From Rutpela maculata (taxonomy: Eukaryota; Arthropoda; Insecta; Coleoptera; Cerambycidae): a stretch of DNA of 64,000 nucleotides. This document shows, piece after piece, positions 1 to 10,379 of this stretch (positions are counted from its first letter, which is position 1; each line of letters opens with the position of its first letter). A program made the translations under genes and the position numbers. The stretch spans positions 188,665,729 through 188,729,728 of the forward strand of contig OW386287.2 in assembly GCA_936432065.2 (NCBI GenBank). The letters run 5' to 3'. Under the pieces are notes generated by a model. The model searched no databases and had not been told where the DNA came from. It worked only from the letters and a program-made list of their open reading frames with translations.

Positions 1-603
1 TTGTGTACACAACTACTGTAATCAACTGACAAAAAACCAGATATAGTAAATTCAGAGAATTGATTTGGGTCTGGCTTCTCCGTCTATGGGCAGCGGTTTT
101 TTTACAATTATTTGTCAATATGGCTGATCGTTTTAAAGACAATATAAATAGTTAAGTTAGTAAATTAACTAAAATTGACGATTGTTTAGAAAATTTTCAG
201 AAAAAGAGACCTTCAATTGAAATTGTGCAATTTATTCGCAATAATTCTGACATGTCGTCTTCAAAACTTCAATTTAACAGTTTTTCTGACTTCCAATTAG
301 TTTTAGTGCAAAACTTTGAATTAGATATTACTTGTTGGTGGGCCATGTTAAAGACTTTCTTGTTGTGTGTTGGCATTATGCTTAAGTAGCTTTATTGTTT
401 CAGGGTAGAACATTTTTTATATGTGTACTTTGCTTTACCATTATTTTGTATTGTGTTTACTATTCTTATTTCTTCTTATTCGCAAAGGATTCTCTTACAA
501 CTTAATAACACATTTCTGTTAAAATAAGATAAGAATCGAAACAACGAAACATTATTTTTTGCCATCTTATCTGTAAATAATACCTTCTTATTATTATTTT
601 CAG
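1..603. other. BBS4 intron, left portion
   Basis: A+T-rich sequence ending in a polypyrimidine tract and the CAG acceptor at 601-603 that precedes the first BBS4 exon. Around 120-350 a + strand reading frame with in-frame stops could be an old transposon or gene relic, but I recognise no family. No upstream BBS4 exon is visible here. Confidence 0.55.
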
Positions 604-726
604 AAACATGAGGAGTACGACGTGGCTTTGACGAAGTACAAAATCGCAATTCACTACGAACCTGACTCCGTTGTTTTGTGGAACAACATAGGGATGTGTT
701 TTTATTCAAAACAAAAATATGTTGCG
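604..726 (+). CDS. BBS4: BBS4 exon (TPR repeat), upstream exon
   Basis: This 123-bp exon encodes 41 residues in phase 0, flanked by an acceptor (TTTTCAG at 597-603) and a donor (GTAAGT at 727). The peptide contains ALTKYKIA, LWNNIGMCF and QKYVA, the signature of the tetratricopeptide region of BBS4. BBS4 is a subunit of the BBSome, the coat-like complex at the ciliary base that moves membrane proteins in and out of cilia; TPR helices make its contacts with other subunits. The exon ends exactly where the next one (26040) resumes with AISCLKRA, so the two are consecutive. No start or stop codon lies in the window. Seen: splice sites, phase, TPR residues. Known: family function. Inferred: the gene is active. 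Confidence 0.88.
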
Positions 727-1796
727 GTAAGTAGGAGGGTGTGTATTGTTATTCTTGGTGTTATCTCGCTCGTTCTGCTTTTACAACAGAGTAAATGTTT
801 CAACGAATTAATTATGATTAAGATCTTTAAATATTATCTTTAAATTAAGTTATTTGCTTACATAAAAGAATTAGTAATATAATTTAAATTATATAAAAAC
901 ATAATTATAAAAAGGCGTCCAGTGAGAAGGTATATTGAAGCATGGCAATACGGCTTCAATCGAAAATGTTTACGTAATTTGCTTGTTTGAAAACTTCCAG
1001 GTACCTATTAACAAATTTCTGCCATATTCTCCCAAATCCCTATATTTTTTGGCCACACCTATAGGAGAGGGTACATTATAGAATTGTTGATAGCTCAGAG
1101 AAAATCAAATATTTAGCAAGAACAGGACACCTTCTAAAATGTTAGGGGGTGGTATCAGCAAGGAGCTGATGGGTTACAGCTTTGGTGCGGTCGTGTGCCT
1201 AATAGACAACCACGAGATATGACGACTTGCTGTCAGACATGCCATACAGCAAAGATAGATTAATTAAAATAATTTGTTGATAACAAAACATCTGTCAAGA
1301 CGTTGTGAATGAGAAGAAGAGTAAGAATTTATTAATCGTTGATTTCACGACGAACTATTTTCACGACTAAATCACCGACTCCGGATGAGCTACCCCCAAC
1401 CTGGAAATTTTGCCGAACTTCTTCCCATAAGAAGAGTAAGTATTGTGATGGGGGTGAAAACTACCCTTAATAAAAATAAACTAAACTCAAGAATATTTAT
1501 ATCTATTAAAATACGATATTTATAACGTCAAGTTAAACTATGTAACACGTATCGATGTTAAGTAATGAATGACTCAATCCTCAATCCACTGGACTCTTTC
1601 CTCCCCGTCCAGCTCTGCTGCCGAAATCTCGCCACGTCGGCACTCCAGAATCTTACTGATGACCTTGGCAATTGCCGACGCCTACAGTTCGGCCATCCTG
1701 GTCTTCAGGATTGTCCTCAATCCTGTGATCATTGTCATCCTGTGATAAGCATAAATTAGATTACACAAAGAAACAAATGATGACAGCAATGAAATT
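727..1796. other. BBS4 intron, no recognised gene
   Basis: Start of the 25.3 kb intron. It is A+T-rich apart from a more balanced patch at about 1560-1760 that is open in one + frame but shows no domain. I see no RNA gene or transposon signature. Confidence 0.5.
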
Positions 1797-2705
1797 GTCT
1801 TTCGTCAGAAGTACCGACACCTCACTGTGTTTTGTACTCTGATTCGACAACAGCAGTTATCTTTCGTCAGGAGTACCGACACGTCTCTGTGTTTTGTACC
1901 CTGATTCGATAACAGTTGTCTTTCGTCAGGAGTGCCGACACGTCACTGTGTTTCGCACCCTGATTCGACAACAACGTTGTCTTTCGTCAGAAGTACCGAC
2001 ACCTCACTGTGTTTTGTACTCTGATTCGACAACAGCAGTTATCTTTCGTCAGGAGTACCGACACATGTCTGTGTTTTGTACCCTGATTCGATAACAGTTG
2101 TCTTTCGTCAGGAGTGCCGACACGTCTCTGTGTTTTGCACCCTGATTCGACAACAACGTTGTCTTTCGTCAGAAGTACCGACACTTCACTGTGTTTTGTA
2201 CTCTGATTCGACAACAGCAGTTATCTTTCGTCAGGAGTACCGACACGTCTCTGTGTTTTGTACCCTGATTCGATAACAGTTGTCTTTCGTCAGGAGTGCC
2301 GACACGTCACTGTGTTTTGCACCCTGATTCGACAACAACGTTGTCTTTCGTCAGAAGTACCGACACCTCATTGTGTTTTGTACTCTGATTCGACAACAGC
2401 AGTTATCTTTCGTCAGGAGTACCGACACGTCTCTGTGTTTTGTACCCCGATTCGATAACAGTTGTCTTTCGTCAGGAGTGCCGACACGTAACTGTGTTTT
2501 GCACCCTGATTCGACAACAACGTTGTCTTTCGTCAGAAGTACCGACACTTCACTGTGTTTTGTACTCTGATTCGACAACAACCGTTATCTTTCGTCAGGA
2601 GTACCGACACGTCACTGTGTTTTGTACCCTGATTCGATAACAGTTCATCTTTGCTTCGAATGTCTTTCGTCAAAGTGCCGACACATTGCAGTGTTTTGCA
2701 CATGA
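1797..2705. repeat. Tandem satellite, 182-bp higher-order unit of three ~61-bp monomers
   Basis: Each ~61-bp monomer carries CTTTCGTCAGRAGTRCCGACAC followed by a TGTGTTTTG and a GATTCGAYAAC block. Three monomer types (ending in AACAGCAGTT, AACAGTTG and AACAACGTTG) alternate in strict order, so the sequence repeats every 182 bp (equivalent points near 1894, 2076, 2258 and 2440). Later monomers at 2640-2705 are degenerate. The short open frames across the array on both strands are a by-product of the period and are not genes. Confidence 0.92.
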
Positions 2706-3299
2706 TTCGACATTTTACAAAGGAAACGAGTATCGGATGTTAACATGTTTTAAACATTTTACCTACCTAGGCATCGAATGTTTTTACGTGTTCGTGATGT
2801 TTTCTATGATTATGATCAATTGCCTGCATAACATTGAACACGCATCGAACATTTGACCTAGGAATACTTATGACCCAAATGCCTTACATAATACGAAATG
2901 TGCTTTACTATTTTTTTGCATAATTAGTATTACTACTACTTGTATAACTAACACATTTCCCAATATGTATCAAACATTGTTGGTCTAACTATTTTTCTTT
3001 TTAACTTCTTACCATTTGGCTCAAATACACTTACCATATCTTCGAGTGTTAACCAGGACTTAGTTTTTGTTACTTCAACTAAATACTTGCAGTATCATTC
3101 CGATACTTTCAAGAACGGGTAGCTTCACATTGATGCAATATCGCCCTTTGAAGTCAATAATAATTTCTTACTTTGGCCCGTGGCAAGGAAAATCTATTTT
3201 TGTGATTGTTAAATCATTCTCATGTTATAAAATGGAATGCCGAGGTGTTCCATGTACTTGTATGCTTCGCACATTTTGCATTAAAATGAAATGCCAAAA
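2706..3299. other. Intronic, no recognised feature
   Basis: A+T-rich sequence between the satellite and the Gypsy relic. Its right edge may be the downstream end of the same decayed retrotransposon, but no long terminal repeat is seen. Confidence 0.4.
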
Positions 3300-3900
3300 T
3301 AACACACCTTAGCTGGTGTTGTACCCAGGATTCTACGTACAATACCATTCAACCATCTGCAGTGCCTCTACAAATCCCATTTGTCGTCCGCGCATCCCCC
3401 ATCCATAGTTGCCAAAGTGATAATTGTGCTGTTAAATCATTCGCACTGCCGATTCGTTCGACGTATCCCATATCTTGTGCAGAAATTCTTGAGTGATCCA
3501 GACGTAAATGCACTGTCCCGATCGGATATAACTCGAACAAGAACACCAAATCTTTTTAATATTTTCAAGTGCTCGACTTATATTTTTACTTTCGTGCTTC
3601 GTACAGGTTCAAATATAGAGAATTTTGATGAACCGTCAATGAGTACTAGTAACTGAATATTTCCTTTTCAAGAGGCCTTAGATAATCTATTTGAATCATT
3701 TGTAATATTACCAACACTTTTTCAATGGGATATAGCTGATCTGACTACCTGACTGGGTTTTGTAATAAATTATTCAGACAAGTGTTTTTTTATGCTTTTT
3801 AACAAATCTACACATTCCGGAAAGACAATAATTTTAGCCAACGTATTTCAAATCCAAAATGACCGATACCGTCATGGCATAACTTGCAAATCGGCCTAGT
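3300..3900 (-). pseudogene. Decayed Ty3/Gypsy-type integrase
   Basis: Read on the minus strand, pieces of a retroviral-type integrase follow in order but with stops and frameshifts. They are a zinc-binding-domain motif GIGHFGFE (about 3855-3885), the start of the catalytic core DGSSKFSIFEPVRSTK (about 3600-3650), the second catalytic aspartate in VISDRDSAFTS (about 3490-3530), then ATMDGG..DDKWD (about 3380-3410) and GTTPAKV near 3310. This order matches the H2C2 and rve domains of insect Ty3/Gypsy polyproteins. Gag, protease, RT and LTRs are not recognisable nearby, so it is a fragment. Confidence 0.7.
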
Positions 3901-4732
3901 TTTGTATTCACACTTTTGATTATAAACATAAAGATTTTTGTTTTGTTTTGAAATTTCACCATCTTGTAACTATACAGCCTGTAGCCAATCTGCCTAGTTA
4001 CTAATTATACTACCCAACCACTATATAGCTAACTTCGTTAATTGGTGGACTACAACTAAGACAATTCATATTGACCATTTTTTTCATCAAGTCTATTATC
4101 AACATCAAAATCGTAGTCTTGCAGTTCCGTTCACCATTGACTTATCCGAGGAATTATGTCCCTTTTGACAGCCCTACTTCGGATAGCACTGCAGTCAATG
4201 TCTGGTTTAAATTTAATGCCCATCAAGTAGGCTCGGAAATGACAAAAAGACTATTGTTCATCACTTCATACCCAATCATACCTTGCCGACGCCTACATAA
4301 GGATTTTTTACTTGCCCAACAGTTATTAGGCGAAGCATGGTATATCTATTACGCAATCCTCGACTAATATTATATAGCGTCTGTGTATATATGGATATAC
4401 AAACCACTGGAAGGTGGAGTTAGGTCGTTATATTTCCCTGGAGTGTAAAAAGTTGTGAAAATTATTTTTTTACAAATATTTCTGGAAAACTCTATAAACG
4501 TTTTCCATGCATGACTATACTTAAAACAAAAGATGACATTTTGTAAAATAATTTATTCGTGCTGCTTTAAATTTTGACAGCTATTGCTCTTTTTTTCCTA
4601 TTTTTTTATTTTCTTTGACCGGCAGTAACTCTGAAATTATTTATCGAAACCGGGCGACCTTCTTTACCATTTGAGATAATATAAATAAATAAATAACCTG
4701 TTTCAATTTAGTAAACGAGATTTTCATATATG
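3901..4732. other. Intronic, no recognised gene
   Basis: This may include more upstream remains of the decayed Gypsy element on the minus strand, but no conserved motif can be read. The open + frame at 4071-4367 has no family features. Confidence 0.4.
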
Positions 4733-5125
4733 TACAGTGTGTCCCGCTTTTCATTAATCCACCCTAATATCTCAGTTATTAATAATGCGATTTTCTTCAA
4801 ATTTGGGTAATTATATGTTAGAAAAATGAAGTATTTGGCATAGTAAAAATTTTCATTCTTCATCGGCGTGCGGTTTTAGGTGGTAAAATAGGGTAGGTTT
4901 TTTTGGCAAAAAAATATTTGGGCTTATTTTAGACAAATTTTTCTACCATATTTGGATTCAGCATGTCCAAAAACCTCTTAATTTATATTCTTCATGATCT
5001 CAAAAACGAATTATGGCAGAGACGAAATATTAATTAATTTCTTAAAAAACACTTGCTATAACAAACCTAAAAACAATTTTTTTTATAAATTCTGGTCTCT
5101 TCAACATAACCACCTTCCAATGATA

Positions 5126-5225
5126 CCACACCGTTTGTCGTAAATGTTGCCTCGTCACTAAACATTATGTTCTTTAAAAAAATCTGTCCTTAAGATAGTT
5201 ACCTTACAACTATAGGCATTAATCA
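5126..5225 (-). repeat. Inverted internal copy of transposase sequence in the left arm
   Basis: This stretch is the reverse complement, with some divergence, of transposase sequence at about 5738-5853 (including the part encoding EEATFTTNGV). It directly continues the left inverted repeat, so the left arm looks like a copy of the right half of an element with an internal deletion. Confidence 0.75.
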
Positions 5226-5323
5226 AAAGTGCTTTGAAAAACAAGCTTTTATTTGATATTTGGCGATTCATAAGAATTGTCAAAAGTTAAATAGTGTTAT
5301 TTAATTTATCAATCTTACTGATA

Positions 5324-6240
5324 ATGGCAGAAAATCAGAGAGTAGTTCTTACGATTGAAGAAAAAGTTGAAATTATCCGCTTAATTGGTGATAATGAAAG
5401 ATCTACGCGTCAGGTTGCTCGAATATTTAATCAACGTCATCGTGATCGAGCACCAATTTGGCACGAAATCGTTGGTGATATCAACAAACTGTTTACAGGA
5501 ACCGGAGCCATTTTCAAAACAAGACGAAGAAGGTACAATTTAAATTTACAATATCCAGACGACGAACGCATTTTAACAGAATTTCGGAACAATCCAAATG
5601 GTAGTATAAGGGCAGTTGCGAGAACACTAAATGTAACCAAAAATAAAATATGGAGGTGTTTGAAACGCAGTAGGATTAGGGCATTTAAACCGAAATTTTT
5701 GCATACTCTCTTAGAAGGTGATTTTGAACGGCGCGGCGCGGCGGTTTGCATTTTGCCTATGGTTGCAAGGTAACTATCTTAACGACAGATTTTTTTTTAA
5801 CGAACATACTGTTTAGTGAAGAGGCAACATTTACGACAAACGGTGTGGTATCTAGTCAAAATTGTAGATATTGGGCAGGCGAAAATACCAACTTTGCAAT
5901 TAACTGTAAAAACCAATACAGTGAAAAAGTTAACGTATGGTGTGGCATATTAAATGAACAAATTGTTGGCCCCTTTTTCTTCGATAACCTCAACGCCGAA
6001 AATTTTCTAAATTTTTTACAAAATAATTTAGATGATTTTTTATGGATATGCCTTTAGCACAGAGAGAAAATGTATACTTTCAGTTAGACGGTGCCCCGGC
6101 GAACAATTCTCTGATACTTAGAAATTCTTTAAATGCAAATTTTTCCTATGAAGTGGATAGGTAGAAATAGCCCTTTAGAACGGTGGCCTCCTAGATCGCC
6201 TGATATTACCCCTTGTGACTTTCTTCTATTGGAAGGTGGT
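5324..6240 (+). pseudogene. Mariner-like DDE transposase, frameshifted
   Basis: The start is the ATG at 5324. The N-terminal half carries a helix-turn-helix region (IRLIGDNERSTRQVARIFN, then a second HTH around VARTLNVTKNKIWRCL) as in IS630/Tc1/mariner DNA-binding domains. After a break near 5740 a second frame gives the DDE core: EEATFTTNGVVSSQNCRYW, VNVWCGIL and GPFFFD. A third frame from about 6046 gives the second acidic motif QLDGAPA and PPRSPDITPCDFLL with the third. At least two frameshifts make it non-functional. The enzyme would bind the TIRs and cut and paste the element at TA. Confidence 0.85.
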
Positions 6241-6520
6241 TATGTTGAAGAGACCAGAATTTAAAAAAAGTTGTTTTTAGGTTTGTTATAGCAATTAAAT
6301 ACAGTTATAAAAAAATTAATCAAGTGTTTTTTAAGAAATTAATTAATATTTCGTTTCTGCCATAATCCGTTTTTGAGATCATGCCACTAAAGAATGAAAA
6401 TTTTTACTATGTCAAATAATTCATTTTTCCTACATATAATTACCACCCAAATTTGAAGAAAATAGCATTATTAATAACTGAGATATTAAGGTGGATTTAT
6501 GAAAAGCGGGACACACTGTA

Positions 6521-7332
6521 TAGTAAACTTCAGGTAAAATTGAGTAGGTATATTGGTGAGTTGTCGGCACATTGCGTAACCGGGATTTGCCGCCATTTTT
6601 TAATATCTGTTTCTGTTAAGGCTACATACAAAACAAATACGACGTTTTAAAGGGCGTAAAATGTCCTATGTGTTATGTGCTAGTAATTTTTTTCGTAGGA
6701 CTGACTATTGTGTTTATTGCTAGAGAAAGTTTGAAATAAGCGCGCGACACGTGATTTTTCCCAATTTTCTCGATATGGGTAATTCCTACGAGAAAATTGC
6801 TGCACATGCAAAATTGTAGAGCAGAAAAAACTTACAATTTCATTTCTTTCATTTTTATTTTTCAACAACAGTTTGCTCTACAGCGCGCAAAGTTGGAATT
6901 GTCAGCGCGTTGCTGCACACCACCCCGGCGGTAGAGGTCTAGGCGCATTCATCCTGTTTCTACACTGTTTCTATATGTCTTCAGCGCGTGCGACACGACT
7001 TCCTCTGTTTTTGGATTTGGAAATTCGAAATGCGTCAGCACTTTGAAGAACCATGACCATTTGGAAGCATCTCAATATTTTACGATTTATAGCCGTCAGA
7101 ATGGTGAAAAGAACTATGACCAGTTTGGGCTATGAGTGAACAGCCGTGAATCGATAGAGGATCATCCACTGATCACCCAAATAATTTTGCCTTTCAAGTC
7201 CTGTACAAGCAGGCGACCATTAGACATCATATCGAAATCATTACAAAAATCAAAGCAAATGACTAAATTTTTTAATACTCGTTTTAACTGTCCTATAGAC
7301 TCCTAAGAATATGAGTACGGCATAAAATGTAA
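6521..7332. other. Intronic, no recognised feature
   Basis: Mixed-composition DNA between two transposons. It may hold the non-coding 3' end of the DDE_4/SWIM element to its right, but no terminal repeat was found. Confidence 0.4.
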
Positions 7333-7830
7333 CTATTTAGCTATCTGAAGGTAATAGTTGTCACTCAATTCTGATTCTTCCTCCTCATCTGAACTCTCTA
7401 GAGTAACAAAAATATCGCTTGCTTGCTTTGATGGCAGCCGAATCTCTTGTTCAAGATGCTGAGCGTATCCTAAATACCAAAGAACTGCCATGATATGTGC
7501 ACAGCACCCTACTGTCCGACGCCCGTTTTTGCAAGAGCAATAATATTGAATTATAGCCTGAAATCCGTTGCCAGCGCGTTCTGCTAAAATATATAGATAA
7601 TACTTGGTAGAACTAATGTGTCTAGATCGTATTCGAGCTTTCACTAGCATACCATCATTAATAATTCTGCCATATTTGGCTACATTTTTTGCCTCAACAT
7701 TACGACTGATTTGTATGTAATAGCGACCATTGGAGACAACATGCTCTCCATAGTATGACTGAGCTTGTTTGATTTTGTACCCTCCCAAGCTAATTGTATT
7801 TAAGTCTACTATAAGTCTACCCTTGTCAAA
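7333..7830 (-). pseudogene. SWIM zinc-finger C-terminal part of a DDE_4 transposase
   Basis: Minus-strand frame with the SWIM pattern CxCx(n)CxH: YYCSCKNGRRTVGCCAHIMAVLWYLGYA. An acidic tail (SSDEEEESE) and a stop at 7333 follow. Upstream the frame remains open to about 7830 (GRLIVDLNTISLGGYKIKQA) before a stop. In insect ISL2EU/DDE_4-type elements this SWIM segment follows the DDE domain in one protein. Here it is cut from the DDE part (8186-8806) by the fold-back MITE at about 7910-8175. No ATG of its own. Confidence 0.8.
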
Positions 7831-7909
7831 ATTAGAAATCGTTCCAATTCATTTGCGTCCAACATGACAAATGATGCAGTTTTACGATGTAAAAGTCAAC
7901 TAAACAATA

Positions 7910-8175
7910 TAATTGTATGCACTTATTTGGTATCACAATAAAGCTTGCATCATCACGAATCAGATTTCACCATGAAATAGCCTGTCAATATACCCAATGG
8001 AAAGATAGAAGGAAAACTTCGTGAAAACTTTCCGATTTGAAAACTTCGAAAGTGTCCAGGAAGTTTTCCTTCTAACTTTCCATTGGGTATATTGATAGCC
8101 TATTTTACGATGAAATCTGATTCGTGATGATGCAAGTTTCATTTTGGTACCAAATAAGTGCATATAATTATATAA
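7910..8175. mobile_element. Fold-back MITE inserted in the DDE_4/SWIM transposon
   Basis: The left arm (7910-8030: TTGTATGCACTTATTTGGTA, GCATCATCACGAATCAGATTTC, ATACCCAATGGAAAG) is repeated inverted in the right arm (8045-8175) with a short spacer, giving a near-perfect hairpin of about 120-bp arms. It has no coding capacity. It separates the DDE and SWIM parts of the surrounding transposase, so it arrived later. Confidence 0.85.
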
Positions 8176-8185
8176 TATATGACTT

Positions 8186-8806
8186 TTACAGACTTTTATC
8201 AAATATGGAAAGTTTCCGCCATCTGGATTCCACTAACTGGTATAATAGATTTGGTTTGTGCAAGCGCTCCAACATACGTCGCGCAATTTCTTCTGAATTA
8301 TCGGCATCCACTATGATTCTAGAATGAAATACATTATGTAGAACAACAGCAGTCCGAAAATCAGTCATAAGATGTGGAGTTGACAGAATGCACCAAACTT
8401 GATTAAAATACCGGAAAATTGTTTTAAGATGCCCATTAATTACTTCTACGACAAACCTGACCTTGGCAACTAATTGCGAGCGATTAGCACACAAGTCGCT
8501 CAGTTGTGTTTCACCAGCTGAAATGATTATTTTTACTACGTACTTCGCGTCTTCGAGATATGCCTTCACATCACGAAAAGCTCTATCCACTACCAATACT
8601 TTTACTGGAATACTTTTATGGAAAAGAGAACGGACTTCAGGCATTTTTTCCATTATTGACTTCAAGATGCTTGCATCGTTTTCAGTGGCCTTGAAGGGTC
8701 CTATAACGTCTAGTATGTATTCGTTAGGAGCAACACACACCATGGGCTTTATTAGAGGACGTTTCTTGTGCGTGCTGTAACAGGCTCTCTGAAAAGCATA
8801 ATTCAA
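8186..8806 (-). pseudogene. DDE_Tnp_4 transposase core (ISL2EU/Harbinger-related), fragment
   Basis: 206-codon minus-strand frame with the DDE_4 hallmarks: FQRACYSTHKKRPLIKP, DVIGPF, NDASILK, the aspartate block VLVVDRAFRD, and the late motif VVEVINGHLKTIF plus TAVVLHNVF near the C-terminus. The first catalytic aspartate and roughly 300 upstream residues expected between this part and the N-terminal piece at 9143-9834 are absent; the 336 bp between them (8807-9142) show nothing readable. The SWIM domain continues at 7830-7333 beyond a MITE. Non-functional cut-and-paste transposase. Confidence 0.85.
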
Positions 8807-9142
8807 CTTTTATGTATGTACACGTAAGTGCCATCTCATATTGTGATTAATGAAGTTGGTTCATCGGTCAACAAAGTAACAAATCTGTACGTTTTTTAAC
8901 AATCTGGTCTCTAGTTAGGTTTACAAAGCCAAGATAACGCGATGTAAAATCAGTCTCCAATGCTTCTCGTGCGCTCTTCGTTAAACGCTTTGCAATGCTT
9001 CATTTACCATTAACAAAAATATGTCCTGTTTTTGTTTACAGAGGTAAATTGCAAACGAGCACTCGGTATGACGTTTTTCGTATGCCTTTAAGGATGGTAG
9101 TTCACTTAACAGGTGCGAAAAGTTTTCTTTACTTAATCTAGT

Positions 9143-9834
9143 TCAGTGTTCCACCACAGTGTTATTTAAGTTCTCAAAATAATCGAAGTTCACTGTTGAA
9201 AGTTGTTGATTAGGAATTTGGTTTCTTAATAAATCGATCATGTCCGTCACCTGATTCGCTGTAAAGTCATACGATATTATAGTAGGAATCTCTGACCACT
9301 GGTGCTTATTGTGAGTATCACAAACGCGTGATCCTGCGGGGATACAAACACGAAAATCTTTTGCCACCTAAGCCCTGTTACTGTCCGACACACGATGACG
9401 AGAACAGGACAACCAAAAACAGATTTGCATTCAGTGGACGCTACCCTATCTATATCCAGTGTAATTCGGGGAACAGGCAGGAATTCAGTTTCCATTTTAT
9501 CTTGCGTAGACACTTTAGATTGTTTTCTTTGGTATCGGCAAAAACATGCATGACATACGAACATAGAATTGTTCAGTGAGGCTGTTCTTGAAGAGCAGGG
9601 CTCACTTTGAAGAAAGGTTAATAATTCTTCGGTCAATGAATGTTTACGAAGTTTTTTCACATATTTTCCACAACTTCCACAATGTACTTCATTGCGACCA
9701 GTAGCTGCTTCGGGGTTACCCCGTACCAGTGACTGGTTTTCCCCAACTACATTTGCTGCTCGTTGATCTTCCCGTCCAGGGCAAACTATAGAGGCATCGC
9801 TGCCATGATAGCTATATCCGAGTTTCTCTGACAT
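9143..9834 (-). pseudogene. N-terminal cysteine-rich domain of the DDE_4/SWIM transposase, frameshifted
   Basis: From the ATG at 9832-9834 the frame runs through a zinc-binding-like segment (CGSCGKYVKKLRKHSLTEELL then CHACFCRYQRKQ) into CKSVFGCP near 9390. A frameshift around 9367 moves the homologous text to another frame: CIPAGSRVCDTHNKHQW and ANQVTDMIDLLRNQIPN (to about 9200). This order is typical of the N-terminus of insect DDE_4/SWIM transposases. It belongs to the same decayed element as 7333-8806. Confidence 0.7.
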
Positions 9835-10379
9835 GATGGCATAGAGCGCGTCCAGGGACTTAGCCAGATCGGCGAAACCACCAAGTAGTTTAAGTTATTA
9901 TTTTCTTTGATGCTACTGGCAATATCCGTTACCGCCGTCACCACGGGGAGGTGCCCTGGACGCAGAGAAACCAAACACGACCAAACATCGTCTTATTATA
10001 AGAACAAACTTTAGACAGCTCTAACTTCCACAGGACTTAAGTTAAGGGACTGTGCTCATGAAATATTTTAATCACCTTTGATTCCGTGCAATACTAGCAA
10101 TGTCCCAAGACCTTTCACTAATAGCCCAGACTCCGTAAGAAACTGGGCATAGTTAGTAATTAGCTATTATCAATATTGTAGACTATAAAATACCTCAAAA
10201 TTTTTGTTCAAGTAATTTTCTTCTACGGTCAATTGTTTGAAAATACTAAATACTAATTTTATGGACTCTTACCTGCTTGATTTACCTAATTACCTCCAAT
10301 TTACTTCCCGATTTTTCGACGGAAAATGATGAAAATATAATCTAATTCCAGATCTCATTAAAGTACATACGTGTACCAA
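9835..10379. repeat. Dispersed repeat shared with 18270-18411
   Basis: The stretch 10250-10376 (TGGACT..TGATTTAC, then ATATAATCTA, ATCTCATTA and ACATACGTGTACC) recurs in the same orientation at about 18285-18411. The rest of the interval shows nothing. Confidence 0.6.

Larger units (their letters stand above)
4733..6520. mobile_element. Tc1/mariner-superfamily element with TIRs (copy 1, decayed)
   Basis: The ends are inverted copies starting TACAGTGTGTCCCGCTTTTCAT (4733) and finishing with its complement at 6520. The inverted similarity runs inward for about 390 bp (for example 5024-5056 against 6318-6350, and 5090-5122 against 6228-6260). A broken transposase lies between. TA at each end fits TA target duplication. 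The ACAGTGTGTCCC terminus is shared with the element at 19712-21836. Confidence 0.85.

Noticed and set aside
1894..2640. Repeated 66-codon + frames and 75-codon minus frames in the satellite
   Set aside because: By-products of the 182-bp period, each ending at the same point in the unit; no coding features.
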